A stretch of DNA of 64,000 nt from Palleronia salina (lineage in GTDB: Bacteria; Pseudomonadota; Alphaproteobacteria; Rhodobacterales; Rhodobacteraceae): assembly GCF_900141995.1 (NCBI RefSeq), contig NZ_FQZA01000007.1, positions 62,001-126,000 of the forward strand. The letters are read 5' to 3'. Below are positions 9,216 to 19,037 of this stretch, one piece after another. Numbering within the stretch: position 1 is the stretch's first letter; every line of letters starts with the position of its first letter. Below the pieces are notes generated by a model. It searched no databases. It was not told where the DNA came from and was given only the letters and a program-made list of their open reading frames with translations. The position numbers and the translations under genes are program-made.

Positions 9216-9221
9216 ATTATA
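9216..9221 (-). promoter_or_regulatory. candidate -10 element for glnBA
   Basis: On the minus strand the hexamer TATAAT occurs at 9221-9216, about 120 bases upstream of the glnB start, inside the spacer shared with the divergent hydrate-repair gene. No convincing -35 box is present at 16-18 bases. The call rests on one perfect hexamer and position only. Confidence 0.3.
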
Positions 9222-9263
9222 TGCAATGTGGCTTACGGCTGTGCAGTTTGTGAAGGGGTGTCG

Positions 9264-10832
9264 ATGGAGCGTTTGCTGACTGCCGCAGAAATGCGCGAAA
9301 CCGAGAAAGCTGCCATGGAAAGCGGCGAAACCTCGGGGCGCCACTTGATGGAGCGGGCGGGCGAAGGGGCCGTGGCCGCCATCCTGTCGGAGTGGCCGGA
9401 CCTGGCGGACGGGCCGCACCGAGCCGCCGTCCTGTGCGGCCCCGGAAACAACGGGGGCGACGGGTTCGTGGTGGCGCGCCTGCTGGCGGACCGCGGCTGG
9501 ACGGTCGAGGTCTATCTTTACGGTGACCCCGATCGCGTCGCCGGCGATGCGCGCGCGAACCTCGAAGCCTGGACGGCCCGGCATCCGCTTCAGCCAATGG
9601 AGCAGGCAGCCGGCGCAACGCCGCCCAACCTGCTGATCGACGCCATGTTCGGCATCGGCGTGTCGCGTCCGATCCCCGACCTTTGCATGCAGGCCTGGCA
9701 CGCGCTTGCCGCATCGGACGCGCCCTCAGGGCCGCCGGGGCGCACCGTCGCGTTGGACTGCCCGTCGGGCTTCGACGTGGATCGCGGCGGCTACTTCCTG
9801 CCCGAGCCCGAGGGGAATGATCCCGCCGCATGGCGGCTGCTTCCGGACCTGTGCGTCACCTTTCACGCGGCGAAGCAGGGCTTGTTCCTCGAAGAAGCCG
9901 CCCGCCGCGCGCCGCGGGTCGTAGCTATCGGGTTGGCCGAGGACGCCGCCGCGACCGCCGCCGCCACCCGCGTGCTGTCCGGTGACGCCGCCGAGCAACG
10001 CGCGTGGTACCGCCGTGTCACGGGCGGCGAGGAGCACCTCCATAAGTACGACCGGGGCCATGCGCTGGTCCTGGGCGGCGGGCCGGGAAAGGGCGGCGCC
10101 GCGCGCATGGCGGCCCGGGCGGCGCTGCGGGCGGGCGCCGGGTTGGTCACCGTCGCCGTGCCCCGTGACGCTCTGCCCGAGAACGCGGCGCAGCTGAACG
10201 CGATCATGCTGTCTGCGATGGACACGCCCGACGACCTGGACCGCCTTCTGGAGGACGGGCGCCTCTCGGTCGTTTGCCTTGGTCCGGGTCTGGGGGTGAG
10301 CGCGCGCACCCGTGAGCTGGTCGGGTCCGCGCTGGACAGCGGTCGGCGCGTGGTGCTGGATGCCGACGCTTTGACCAGTTTCCGCGAGGCGCCGGACACG
10401 CTATTCGAGATGCTGAACGGCGATTGCGTGCTGACCCCGCACGAGGGCGAATTTGCCCGGCTCTTTCCCGACCTCGCCGAACGGGGGCGCAGCCTGTCCA
10501 AGGTCGACGCGGCCCGGCAGGCCGCCGCACGCTGCGGCGCGGTGGTCCTTCTGAAGGGGGCGGCGACGGTCATCGCCGACCCGGAGGGAACGGTCGGCGT
10601 GCACGCCGCGCTTTACGACCGCAGGGTGCCGCAGCTGGCGACGGCAGGGGCAGGGGACGTGCTGGCCGGGTTCATCACCGGGCTTTGCGCCGCGCCGGGC
10701 CGTGACACGCGCGCCGTGACCGAGCTGGCCGCCTGGCTGCACGCCGAATCCGCACGCACCTTCGGCCCCGGTCTCATCGCCGAGGATCTGCCGGACGAAT
10801 TACCGAAGGTGCTGGCCGGGCTCGGTGCTTGA
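9264..10832 (+). CDS. nnr: bifunctional NAD(P)H-hydrate epimerase/ADP-dependent dehydratase
   Basis: Repairs hydrated NADH and NADPH. The protein of 522 residues has an N-terminal YjeF_N epimerase domain (GPGNNGGDGFVVARLL near residue 60; the DCPSGFDVDRG segment near 168) and a C-terminal carbohydrate-kinase-like dehydratase domain (GGGPGKGGAARMA, VLDADALT, LTPHEGEFARLFPD, and the closing AGAGDVLAGFITGL). The start at ATG 9264 follows gaaggggtg; the upstream frame is rejected. It is divergent from glnB. Confidence 0.95.
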   Translation: MERLLTAAEMRETEKAAMESGETSGRHLMERAGEGAVAAILSEWPDLADGPHRAAVLCGPGNNGGDGFVVARLLADRGWTVEVYLYGDPDRVAGDARANLEAWTARHPLQPMEQAAGATPPNLLIDAMFGIGVSRPIPDLCMQAWHALAASDAPSGPPGRTVALDCPSGFDVDRGGYFLPEPEGNDPAAWRLLPDLCVTFHAAKQGLFLEEAARRAPRVVAIGLAEDAAATAAATRVLSGDAAEQRAWYRRVTGGEEHLHKYDRGHALVLGGGPGKGGAARMAARAALRAGAGLVTVAVPRDALPENAAQLNAIMLSAMDTPDDLDRLLEDGRLSVVCLGPGLGVSARTRELVGSALDSGRRVVLDADALTSFREAPDTLFEMLNGDCVLTPHEGEFARLFPDLAERGRSLSKVDAARQAAARCGAVVLLKGAATVIADPEGTVGVHAALYDRRVPQLATAGAGDVLAGFITGLCAAPGRDTRAVTELAAWLHAESARTFGPGLIAEDLPDELPKVLAGLGA

Positions 10833-10978
10833 AGGGGCAGCCAGGATCGGCGCACCACAGCGCCGTGGCGCATGTCCCGGCGTTGCCGCTCCGGAAGCAC
10901 TGACGACGTGACGCCAGCCCCCTGCGCGTCCCCCGCTCTTATAGAACGGCAAGCCGACCGCGCCCGGGGTGCCGCGCG

Positions 10979-11998
10979 TCAGTCCTTCAACGGCGACACC
11001 CGGGCCAGGCCGTGGACCTTCTCAAGCGCCGCGCCCGAATCGATGCTTTCGCGCGCCATCTCGACGCCCGCTGTCAGGTCGTCCGCGCGTCCGGCCACCA
11101 CCAGCGCCGCCGCCGCGTTCAGCAGCACGGCGTCGCGATAGGCGCCGGTCGCGCCCTCCAGCAGCGCGCGGAAGGCGCGGCCGTTCTCGTCCGGGGTGCC
11201 GCCCACGATGGCCTCGAACTTATGCACGGGCAGGCCCGCGTCCTCGGGCGCGATCTCGTGCTCGGTCACCGCGCCGTCCTCGAGCTTCAGAACCGTGCTG
11301 GGGGCCGCGATCGAGATCTCGTCGGTGCCGTCGCCGCCATGGACCAGCCAGGCGCGCGTGCTGCCCAGCGCGCCCAGCGTCTCGGCCATGGGGCGCAGGA
11401 CCTCGCGTGAGAACGCGCCGGTCAGCTGGTATTTCACGCCCGCGGGGTTCGTCAGCGGCCCGAGGATGTTGAAGATCGTGCGGGTGCCCAGCTCGGACCG
11501 GGTGGGCATCACGTGGGCCACGGCAGGGTGATGCATGGGCGCCATCATGAAGCCGATGCCGACCTCGTTCAGCGCGCGCTCGACGGTTTCGGGGCCGACC
11601 ATCACGTCGATCCCCATCTGCGTGATCGCATCCGCGGCGCCGGATTTCGAGCTGAGGTTGCGGTTGCCGTGCTTGGCCACCGGAACGCCCGCGCCGGCGA
11701 CCACGAAGGCCGTGGCGGTGGAGATGTTCAGCGTGCCCTTGCCGTCGCCGCCGGTGCCAACGATGTCCATGGCGCCCTCGGGCGCGCGCACGGCGCGGCA
11801 CCGCGCGCGCATCGCGGCCGCGGCGGCGGCGTATTCGGCGACCGATTCTCCGCGCGTGCGCAGGGTCATCAGGAACCCGCCGATCTGGCTGGGCGTCGCT
11901 TCGCCGTCGAACAGCATCCCGAAGGCGGTCTCGGCCTCTGGGCCGGTCAGGGGGCGGTCGACGGCGGCGGCGATCAGCGGCTTCAGGTCATCGCTCAT
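10979..11998 (-). CDS. trpD: anthranilate phosphoribosyltransferase
   Basis: Second step of tryptophan synthesis: transfer of phosphoribose to anthranilate. The 339-residue length is typical. The PRPP site is [17 protein letters not shown] near residues 80-96, followed by [15 protein letters not shown]; the C-terminal [10 protein letters not shown] is conserved. The ATG at 11998 overlaps the trpG stop codon by 3-4 bases (TCAT on the plus strand), so translation is coupled to trpG. trpC and trpE are not next to it in the window. Confidence 0.97.
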   Translation of the reverse strand: MSDDLKPLIAAAVDRPLTGPEAETAFGMLFDGEATPSQIGGFLMTLRTRGESVAEYAAAAAAMRARCRAVRAPEGAMDIVGTGGDGKGTLNISTATAFVVAGAGVPVAKHGNRNLSSKSGAADAITQMGIDVMVGPETVERALNEVGIGFMMAPMHHPAVAHVMPTRSELGTRTIFNILGPLTNPAGVKYQLTGAFSREVLRPMAETLGALGSTRAWLVHGGDGTDEISIAAPSTVLKLEDGAVTEHEIAPEDAGLPVHKFEAIVGGTPDENGRAFRALLEGATGAYRDAVLLNAAAALVVAGRADDLTAGVEMARESIDSGAALEKVHGLARVSPLKD

Positions 11999-12576
11999 GC
12001 CGGGACCGCGCAGAGGTCCAGGAAGTTGCGCAGCATGGCGTGACCATGCTCGGACCGAATCGATTCGGGGTGGAATTGCACGCCATGGACGGGCAGCGAC
12101 CGATGCGCCAACCCCATGATTGTGCCGTCGGCCAGCTCGGCCGTCACCTGCAGGCTGTCGGGCAGCCCGTCGCGTTCGACCACCAGCGAATGGTAGCGGG
12201 TCGCGCGCAGCGGGCTGGGCAGCCCCTTGAAGACGGATGCCCTCGCGTGGCGCATCTCGTCCACCTTGCCGTGCACGATGGCGCTGTGGCGGATCACCCG
12301 CCCGCCCATGGCCTGCCCGATGGCCTGGTGGCCCAGGCAGACACCCAGCAGCGGGGTGCCGCTGTCGGCGGCCGCCTGCACCATCTCGAGGCAGATACCG
12401 GCCTGGTCGGGGTCGCAGGGGCCGGGCGACAGCACGATGCCGGCGGGTCGCTTGGACATGGCCTGCGCCGCGCTCAGCGTGTCGTTGCGCACGACCTCGA
12501 CCTGGGCGCCGAGTTCGCCGAGGTAATGCACGAGGTTCCAGGTGAAGCTGTCGTAGTTGTCGATAAGCAGGAGCAA
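11995..12576 (-). CDS. trpG: anthranilate synthase glutaminase subunit
   Basis: Class I glutamine amidotransferase subunit that supplies ammonia to TrpE. About 193 residues. The catalytic cysteine is in [12 protein letters not shown], the His-Glu pair in [10 protein letters not shown]. No ATG fits: the next upstream ATG would add 22 residues, so I chose the TTG at 12576, which gives the family N-terminus [19 protein letters not shown] directly after an AAAGG-like ribosome site. trpE is absent upstream, which is occupied by the divergent polysaccharide deacetylase gene. Confidence 0.93.
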   Translation of the reverse strand: MLLLIDNYDSFTWNLVHYLGELGAQVEVVRNDTLSAAQAMSKRPAGIVLSPGPCDPDQAGICLEMVQAAADSGTPLLGVCLGHQAIGQAMGGRVIRHSAIVHGKVDEMRHARASVFKGLPSPLRATRYHSLVVERDGLPDSLQVTAELADGTIMGLAHRSLPVHGVQFHPESIRSEHGHAMLRNFLDLCAVPA

Positions 12577-12785
12577 GCCGCCGGGCCTTTCGAGTGGAAA
12601 CGGGGGGTGATCCCGTTGATCTGTCGCGATATACATGCGCAAAGGCGCGTCGAAGCGTCAAGCTGGGCCGACGACGGCGCCGCGTCAAGCGCTGCCCGGT
12701 CGGCCCTTTAAAGGTTACAGGGTGGGGCCGGGCGACGGCGCCCCGCGCGCGTCCCGAGGCAGGTTACGGAGAGTCCGAGTTGAGC

Positions 12786-15266
12786 ATGGCGTTGTTGAAA
12801 GGCGTTGCCACCGGCGGGGTCGTGTCGCTGAGCATCGTGGTCGTGGCGTCGCAGATGCTGAACCTGCAGACCCTGAGCACGACACCGCCCGAGGCCGCGA
12901 CGGCGCTGGACGACAGCGGGACGCTGCCCGGCGCCGGTCCGGACACCGATGAGCCCACGGCGGTGCGGGTGCCGCGCCCGGCGGACGAGCCCGGTCCCGG
13001 GACGGCAGAGCGGGATATCGATCCAACCAGCCCCACGCCGCCGGGATCGGTCGACACCGATCTTGCGGCCGCCGACCCCGGCGCCGCGCCCGCCGTTCCC
13101 GATGCGCAGGGTGACCAGGCCGCGGACCTGCAAATGGGCGCGCCCGATCCCGACGCGCAGGCCGCGCCGGTCGATCGCAGCCCGACGCCCGACGCGCCGC
13201 CCGCCGGCGCGCCCGAGAGCCGCCTGGCGAACGCCCCCGAGGCTGATCCAACTCCCGACGCCGTGCCCGCCGCGCCGGGACCCACGGTGATCGTCGACCC
13301 GAACGTGACCCTCGCCGCGCCGTCCATCCAGGAGGGCCCGACCGCGCCCGCCGCGCCATCCACGGATGCCGGGATCGACGCCGGCGCCCCGGCTGCCCCC
13401 GGCGCCGATGAGACCATGCGGCTGGCCGAGGCGCCGACCGCCCTGGGGCCGCCGCCGGCGCCCCCCGCCGATGAGGAACCGGAACAGGTCGCCGATCCTG
13501 CCGACAGTCCTGTCGCGTCCCGCACGCAGACCCCGGGGGACTCCGTTGCGGACGCCACAAGCGAAGACGAGGGCACCGCGCCGGTCGACAGGGCAGGGAC
13601 CACGCCGGCCGACGCGCCGGAGGAGGCCCCGCTGGACGAGGGGACCGGCAATCCGGTGGACATCGCGAGCGATGCGGACGACAGCCCCGCCGACATGGCA
13701 GACGCGGCCCCGGCCGACGGCGCGCTGGATGGCGACCCGGCCGAGATGCCCGGCACCGCGATCGACCTGGCCGGGGACACGCCAACGAACGGGACCGGCG
13801 AAACCTCCGCCCCCGACGGGACTGCCACACCAGCGACCGCCCCGGAAAATGCGCCGGTCGAGTTGGCGCAGGATACCACCGGCGATCCCGCCCCCGGGCA
13901 GACCGAACCCGACCGGGCGACCGCGTCCGACGAGCAGCCCGCGGAGTCGGCGAGTGAACCGGCGCGTGGCGTCAGCGCCGCCGACGTGATCGACCTGGAC
14001 CAGATCGTCGTGCCTGAGGATGACGGTCCCGCTCCGGACGGCCCGATGGCAGGAACGGGGATCGACGGCACCGATGAGCTCGAGGCAGGGGTGCCCCAGT
14101 TCGACCGGGACGATGATATCGCGCCATCCGGCGGTTCGGCGGTGACCGGGGGCGGTGCGGCCCCCGACGCCCCGTCGACGACCGAGCCCGGTCGTGTCCG
14201 CACGAATCGCCTGGTCCAGATCGAGCCCGCGCCCGAACCCGACCCCGCGCCTGAGGGTCAGCAGGGCGACACCGAGGCCGCGGGCGATGACGAGACTGCG
14301 ACCGCCGGCAACGACACCGACGCTGCCCCCGCGGGCCGCGCGCCGCGTGAAACGGCCGAGGCCGAGCCCGCGACGGAGGATGATCCGTCGCTCAGCCCCG
14401 ACGAGCGGGTGGCCCTGGCCGAGGCCGAGAACCCCGAAGCCGGACCCACATTGCCGTCATCGAACCTGATCGAGCGTCGGATGCAGGGAATCGGACCCGA
14501 TATCGGCACACCGGGCCCCGGCGCCGGCCCGGCGCCCTCCGCTGCGCCCTCCGTGACCGCCACCCCGCTCGAGATCGACCCGGACGCGCCGGTGGCCGAG
14601 CTGACCGGCGATCCCATGGTCGACTTCCGCCAGCCCTTCGAAAACCCCGGCGACCTGCCCGTGATGGCGGTGATCCTGCTGGATTACGGCGGGCCGATGA
14701 TCGACGTGCCCGTGAACGCGACCATCGCGCTGGACGCGACCCTGCCGGATGCCGCCGAACGCGCCGCCGCCTATTTCGCCATGGGTTTCGAGGTCGCGGT
14801 CATGCCGGACATGACCGGGGGTGGCTCGGCCGAAGACACGGCGCAGGCGTTGCGCGCGAGCCTGTCCGCCGTGCCCTTCAGCCTGGCCGTGGTCGAGGAT
14901 CCGTCGCGCCCCCTCGGCACGGCGTCCGACACGGTCGAGACCATCCTCGACGGCTTGTCCGACAGCGGCCACGGGCTGGTCACGCTGCCCCAGGGTCAGA
15001 ACCGGGCCCAGCAGCTTGCGGCGCGGGCCGAGGTTCCGGCGGGGCTGGTGTTCCGGCAGATCGACAACCAGGGCCAGGACCTTGCTGCGGTGAAACGCTT
15101 CCTCGACAACGCCGCCTTCCGGGCGCGCCAGCAGGAGACGGTCATCCTGCTGGGGCGCAACCGTCCGGAAACCACCGGCGCGATCCTGGAATGGCGGCTG
15201 GGCAACCGCGCCTCCAGCGTCGAGCTTGCGCCGCTCTCGGCGGTGCTGGTTCCCACGGGTGACTGA
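12786..15266 (+). CDS. divergent polysaccharide deacetylase with long disordered linker
   Basis: Envelope protein of 826 residues. A single N-terminal membrane anchor (GGVVSLSIVVVASQMLNL, about residues 10-28) is followed by about 560 residues rich in Ala, Pro, Asp, Glu and Thr, with no globular pattern. The last ~210 residues form a divergent polysaccharide deacetylase domain (PF04748 type): FENPGDLPVMAVILLDYGG, TIALDATLPDAAERAAAY, EVAVMPDM, FLDNAAFRARQQETVILLGR. Family members are thought to act on the envelope, near cell-division proteins; the substrate here is unknown. RBS-like cggagag lies upstream. Its end overlaps rarD by 8 bases. Confidence 0.85.
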   Translation: MALLKGVATGGVVSLSIVVVASQMLNLQTLSTTPPEAATALDDSGTLPGAGPDTDEPTAVRVPRPADEPGPGTAERDIDPTSPTPPGSVDTDLAAADPGAAPAVPDAQGDQAADLQMGAPDPDAQAAPVDRSPTPDAPPAGAPESRLANAPEADPTPDAVPAAPGPTVIVDPNVTLAAPSIQEGPTAPAAPSTDAGIDAGAPAAPGADETMRLAEAPTALGPPPAPPADEEPEQVADPADSPVASRTQTPGDSVADATSEDEGTAPVDRAGTTPADAPEEAPLDEGTGNPVDIASDADDSPADMADAAPADGALDGDPAEMPGTAIDLAGDTPTNGTGETSAPDGTATPATAPENAPVELAQDTTGDPAPGQTEPDRATASDEQPAESASEPARGVSAADVIDLDQIVVPEDDGPAPDGPMAGTGIDGTDELEAGVPQFDRDDDIAPSGGSAVTGGGAAPDAPSTTEPGRVRTNRLVQIEPAPEPDPAPEGQQGDTEAAGDDETATAGNDTDAAPAGRAPRETAEAEPATEDDPSLSPDERVALAEAENPEAGPTLPSSNLIERRMQGIGPDIGTPGPGAGPAPSAAPSVTATPLEIDPDAPVAELTGDPMVDFRQPFENPGDLPVMAVILLDYGGPMIDVPVNATIALDATLPDAAERAAAYFAMGFEVAVMPDMTGGGSAEDTAQALRASLSAVPFSLAVVEDPSRPLGTASDTVETILDGLSDSGHGLVTLPQGQNRAQQLAARAEVPAGLVFRQIDNQGQDLAAVKRFLDNAAFRARQQETVILLGRNRPETTGAILEWRLGNRASSVELAPLSAVLVPTGD

Positions 15267-16185
15267 CGCAAGCGCCGACGCGCGGCGGGGTCTTGTCGGG
15301 CTGGCCGCCTGCCTTGGCGCGAGCATCATCTGGGGGCTGTCGCCGCTCTACTACGCGGCGCTGGACCACGTGCCGGCCATCGACATCATCGCCCATCGCA
15401 CCGTCTGGTCGGCTGTGCTGTTCGCCGCGATCCTGTCGGCCACGGGCCGGCTGGGGGCGCTGCGCCGGGTGATGTCGGATCGCGGCGCGATGGTGCGGCT
15501 GACGCTGGCCGCCATCCTGATCTCGGTCAACTGGCTGGTCTTCGTGCTGGCGGTGCAGCGCGGCTCGGTGATCGAGGCCTCGCTGGGCTACTATATCTTT
15601 CCGCTCGTGGCCGTCGCGCTGGGCTTCGTCGCGTACGGAGAACGGCCCAGCCGGCTGCAATGGACGGCAGTGGCGCTGGCCTCGGCCGGGGTGCTGGTCC
15701 TGGGGATCGGGCTGGGCGTCGCGCCCTGGATCAGCCTGCTGCTGGCGGGAAGCTTTGCGACCTACGGGACCCTGAAGCGCGGACTGGCCACCCACGCCAC
15801 CGTCAGCGTGACGGTCGAGGTCGCCTTGCTGGCGCCTTTCGCACTGGCCTTTATCGCCTTGCGGGACGGCGCCCATTTCGACGAGGGGCTGCTGACGCTG
15901 GTGCTGCTGGTCGGGACGGGGCCGCTGACCGCGCTGCCGCTGGTGCTGTTCGCCGTGGCCGCCCAACGGCTTCATTTCGCGACGCTGGGGATCTTCTTCT
16001 ACGTGAACCCGACGTTGCAATTCCTGATCGGGGTCACCGTCTTCGCCCAGGCCTTCACCCCTTGGCACCAGGTGGCGTTCCCGCTGATCTGGCTGGCGGT
16101 CAGCCTTTATTCCTGGTCGCTCTGGCGCAGTTCCAGGCGGTCGCGCAGGGCGGCCATGGCGGCTTCGGCATCCGGCACGACCTGA
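15259..16185 (+). CDS. rarD: EamA/RarD-family transporter
   Basis: Inner-membrane protein of 308 residues with about ten hydrophobic segments and the RarD signature: CLGASIIWGLSPLYYAAL, EIIAHR-like IDIIAHRTVWSAVL, NWLVFVLAVQRGSVIEASLG, GYYIFPLV and FFYVNPTLQFLIG. Family members are presumed drug/metabolite exporters (chloramphenicol sensitivity in the founding member); the substrate is unknown. Start taken at GTG 15259, which overlaps the preceding stop by 8 bases. Its 3' 79 bases overlap the convergent LOG gene, so its C-terminus (RSSRRSRRAAMAASASGTT) is antisense coding sequence. Confidence 0.88.
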   Translation: MTDASADARRGLVGLAACLGASIIWGLSPLYYAALDHVPAIDIIAHRTVWSAVLFAAILSATGRLGALRRVMSDRGAMVRLTLAAILISVNWLVFVLAVQRGSVIEASLGYYIFPLVAVALGFVAYGERPSRLQWTAVALASAGVLVLGIGLGVAPWISLLLAGSFATYGTLKRGLATHATVSVTVEVALLAPFALAFIALRDGAHFDEGLLTLVLLVGTGPLTALPLVLFAVAAQRLHFATLGIFFYVNPTLQFLIGVTVFAQAFTPWHQVAFPLIWLAVSLYSWSLWRSSRRSRRAAMAASASGTT

Positions 16186-16688
16186 ACGAATCCCATGAGC
16201 GAACGGTCGGCGAAACCCTGTTCGACCACGTGATCCATCAGCGCCACCAGCGGGTCCCAGAAACCGTTCACGTTGACCAGCACCACGGGCTTGGCGTGCA
16301 GGCCCAGCTGGCGCCAGGTCAGCGCCTCGAAGAACTCGTCCAGCGATCCCGCGCCGCCGGGCAGCATGACCACCGCGTGGGCGTTCATGATCATCACCTT
16401 CTTGCGCTCGTGCATGGTCTCGGTGACGACGAAGCTGTCCAGGTCGCGCTTGCCGACTTCCATGTCCAGCAGGTGGGTCGGGATGACGCCCATGGTCGCG
16501 CCGCCCGCCGCCTGCGCCGCGCGCGCGACCCGGCCCATCAGCCCCACGTCTCCCGCGCCGTAGACCAGCCGCCAGCCCGCAGCCGCCAGCCCCCGGCCCA
16601 GCGCATCGGCCGCCGCGGCGAAGGCCGGGTCGGCCCCCTCGCGCGAGCCGCAATAGACACAGATCGAAGGGGTGTCGGGGCTGGACAT
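16107..16688 (-). CDS. LOG family protein (TIGR00730)
   Basis: Rossmann-fold protein of 193 residues of the LONELY GUY family, which hydrolyses nucleoside 5'-monophosphates (cytokinin riboside monophosphates in plants) to base and ribose 5-phosphate. The motifs ICVYCGSREG at the N-terminus, ERKKVMIMNAHA, and PGGAGSLDEFFEALTW (the PGGxGTxxE site with Ser for Thr) are present. It converges with rarD and overlaps it by 79 bases. The physiological substrate in bacteria is not known from sequence. Confidence 0.92.
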   Translation of the reverse strand: MSSPDTPSICVYCGSREGADPAFAAAADALGRGLAAAGWRLVYGAGDVGLMGRVARAAQAAGGATMGVIPTHLLDMEVGKRDLDSFVVTETMHERKKVMIMNAHAVVMLPGGAGSLDEFFEALTWRQLGLHAKPVVLVNVNGFWDPLVALMDHVVEQGFADRSLMGFVQVVPDAEAAMAALRDRLELRQSDQE

Positions 16689-16799
16689 GGCAAACCTTGC
16701 AAATTGGCGTTTTTTGACGGCAGAACACGGCGTTGCTAGACTTCAAAGACGCATCGGGCAAGGCCCGCTCTGCCACTGCTGCCAGGGGATGACGCAAGG

Positions 16800-18380
16800 A
16801 TGACCGCGCGACTGCTGCGATGGGCCGCCGTGGCCGCGACGCTGGGCCTGATCGGCGTGCTGCTGTTCGGCCCGGAAAACACCCTGTCGCCGCCGGAATC
16901 GGCGCCCGCCGACGCCGAACGAACGGACGCGACCGCCGCCGGAGAAGCCGCCACGGATCCGTCCCGCGACCTGGCTGCCGTCGAAGCCGGTGATGCGCCG
17001 GAAGAAGCCGGGTCCGCGTCTTCCGGTCCCGGGGCGTCGGAGGCGCCCGCGCCCGGGGCCGCCACGCCCGATCGGGACACGGCGATGTCGGCCGCGTCGC
17101 AATCCACCGAGACTGCGCAACAGGGGGACACGGAGGCCTCGGACGCGGCGGGAACCATCGATGTCGACCTGTTCCGCGTGGAACCTGACGGCAGCGGCAT
17201 CGTCGCGGGCTCGGGGCGGCCCGGGGCGCGGTTCGACCTGCTTCTGGACGGCCAGGTGGTGGGCGACGCCACGGCCGGGGACGATGGCGGGTTCGTCAGC
17301 TTCTTCACCTTGCCCGCCAGCGACGCGCCGCAGGTCCTGCGCCTGTCGGGCGAGGGGGCGAGCAGCGACAGCTTCATGATCCAGCCTCTGCGCGCGCCGT
17401 CCGCCGCGCCCGCGGTGGCCGATGCCAATGTCGACACGCCCGAGGACGCGCGGCCCGAGACCGCGGGCGCCGACGCCCGGATCCTAGATGCGCCGTCCTC
17501 GACCGGGGGCGATCCCGCGACGGCCCTCGATGCGGGAACGACCGATGTCGTCGCCGGGCTGACGCCGGATGTGGCCACACCCGCCGTGCCGCCGCTGGCG
17601 ACAGGCGACGCCGGGGCCCTCGCGAACGACCCGTCCGAATCTGCCGCGACAGAACCGGGCGGGCCGGCGGGAACGCCGCCGCCCCCGTCAGTGCCGGCGG
17701 CCGCCCAGCCCGCACCGGGCCCCGACGCGCCCAGCGTGGCCGTGGACACGTTGCCCGATGCGCCCGAGGCAAGCGCACCGCCGGTCCAGACCGGCCCCGT
17801 CGCCACCGCGCCCGCGCCCGGTGATGCCGCGCCCCCCGCCGCGCCGCGGGTGATCCGTGCGGGGCGCGACGGCGTCGCGGTGGTGCAGGACGGTGACACG
17901 GCCCGGCCCGAGGCGCTGAGCGATCTGAGCATCGACACCATCACCTATGCCGATGGCGGCGCGGTGCGGCTGGGCGGGCGCGGGGATGCCGGGGGGCAGG
18001 TGCGGGTCTACGTGGACAACGCCCCGGTCGAACTGGCCACCACCGCGCCCGACGGGCAGTGGCGGGCGGACCTGCCCCGGCTGGATCCCCGCGTCTATAC
18101 CCTGCGCGTGGATCAGATCGACGCCGACGGGCGCGTGACCTCGCGCGCCGAGACGCCGTTCCGCCCCGAAACCCAGAGCGCGCTGGCGCGGCTCGAACGC
18201 GATGCCGACGGCAACGAGGTGGCGCTGGTGACGGTGCAGCCGGGCTTCACGCTCTGGCGGATCGCGGACGAGAACTACGGCGACGGTTTCGCCTACGTCC
18301 GGGTGTTCGATGCGAATTCGGACAAGATCCGCGATCCCGACCTGATCTATCCCGGGCAGGTCTTCACCGTTCCCCAGTGA
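16800..18380 (+). CDS. LysM-domain envelope protein
   Basis: Protein of 526 residues. Residues 1-25 are a membrane anchor or signal (LLRWAAVAATLGLIGVLLFG). Two Ala/Pro/Asp-rich stretches flank a small beta domain near residues 120-200 (IDVDLFRVEPDGSGIVAGSG), and a second beta domain lies near 380-460 (RVYVDNAPVELATTAPDG). The C-terminal ~50 residues are a LysM peptidoglycan-binding module (VTVQPGFTLWRIADENYGDG to YPGQVFTVPQ). The design matches alphaproteobacterial envelope LysM proteins of unknown precise role. It is composed very like the polysaccharide deacetylase at 12786. Confidence 0.87.
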   Translation: MTARLLRWAAVAATLGLIGVLLFGPENTLSPPESAPADAERTDATAAGEAATDPSRDLAAVEAGDAPEEAGSASSGPGASEAPAPGAATPDRDTAMSAASQSTETAQQGDTEASDAAGTIDVDLFRVEPDGSGIVAGSGRPGARFDLLLDGQVVGDATAGDDGGFVSFFTLPASDAPQVLRLSGEGASSDSFMIQPLRAPSAAPAVADANVDTPEDARPETAGADARILDAPSSTGGDPATALDAGTTDVVAGLTPDVATPAVPPLATGDAGALANDPSESAATEPGGPAGTPPPPSVPAAAQPAPGPDAPSVAVDTLPDAPEASAPPVQTGPVATAPAPGDAAPPAAPRVIRAGRDGVAVVQDGDTARPEALSDLSIDTITYADGGAVRLGGRGDAGGQVRVYVDNAPVELATTAPDGQWRADLPRLDPRVYTLRVDQIDADGRVTSRAETPFRPETQSALARLERDADGNEVALVTVQPGFTLWRIADENYGDGFAYVRVFDANSDKIRDPDLIYPGQVFTVPQ

Positions 18381-18395
18381 TCCCGGCCGCGCCTG

Positions 18396-19037
18396 TCAGG
18401 CGCGGGCCAGCGCGGTCTCGAGGTCCCCGTAGCCGGTCCGGCGCCGCTCGAACGCCAGGCCCAGCCTGCGCGCCGCGTCCTCGGCGCGCGCCGTGAGCGT
18501 CGCATCGTCGGTCTGCGCCAGGTAGACCAGCGTGGTGTAGTGGCCGAAATAGGCATCGCGCAGCTGCGGATGCCGGTCGAGCCCGAGGGGCCTGGTTACG
18601 AAAGCGTCGAACTGCCGGGCGAGGAAGTCTGTCAGGTAGAAGCACGTCATGTCGTCCTCGCCGCGCGCGGCGAAGCGGTCGAGCCCGTCGAAGAAGGCGT
18701 AGCAATGGGGACCCGCGATCATCTCGACGCCCAGCCGCGCGCAGGTCGCGGCCAGCGCGCCGCCGGTCCCGCAATCGGCATAGGCCACGAAGATCCGGTC
18801 ATAGCTGTCGCGGTGTTGCGCCACCGCCCCGGCCACCGCGTCCGGAATGCGGTCCGGCGTGTTGTGCAGGATGGCGGGCAGGCAGGCGAGATCCATGTGG
18901 CTCCAGCCGTTCAGGCGGATCAGCGCGGTGATTTCGTGTGCGAGCGCGCCGCAGGCGAGGATCAGGATCCGTCCGTCTCCGCTGGGCGCTGTGCCGCCAT
19001 GGGTCAGCGTGTCGACCGGCGGAAGCGGATCAGCCAA
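18396..19037 (-). CDS. DUF1638 protein
   Basis: Protein of about 213 residues with the DUF1638 hallmarks: ILILACGALAHEI, LACLPAILHNTPDRIPDAV, VAYADCGTGGAL, and AGPHCYAFFDGLDRF. These cysteine- and histidine-containing segments suggest metal or cofactor binding. DUF1638 genes recur beside corrinoid methyltransferase genes, and a corrinoid protein is encoded 1 kb upstream on the same strand. I chose the TTG at 19037 as start because it overlaps the YbjQ-family stop codon by 8 bases; a GTG a few codons later is also possible. Function unknown. Confidence 0.82.
   Translation of the reverse strand: MADPLPPVDTLTHGGTAPSGDGRILILACGALAHEITALIRLNGWSHMDLACLPAILHNTPDRIPDAVAGAVAQHRDSYDRIFVAYADCGTGGALAATCARLGVEMIAGPHCYAFFDGLDRFAARGEDDMTCFYLTDFLARQFDAFVTRPLGLDRHPQLRDAYFGHYTTLVYLAQTDDATLTARAEDAARRLGLAFERRRTGYGDLETALARA

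Noticed and set aside
12577-12642. Longer trpG N-terminus from an upstream ATG
   Set aside because: The added 22 residues do not match the family, which begins at [13 protein letters not shown] directly after TTG 12576.
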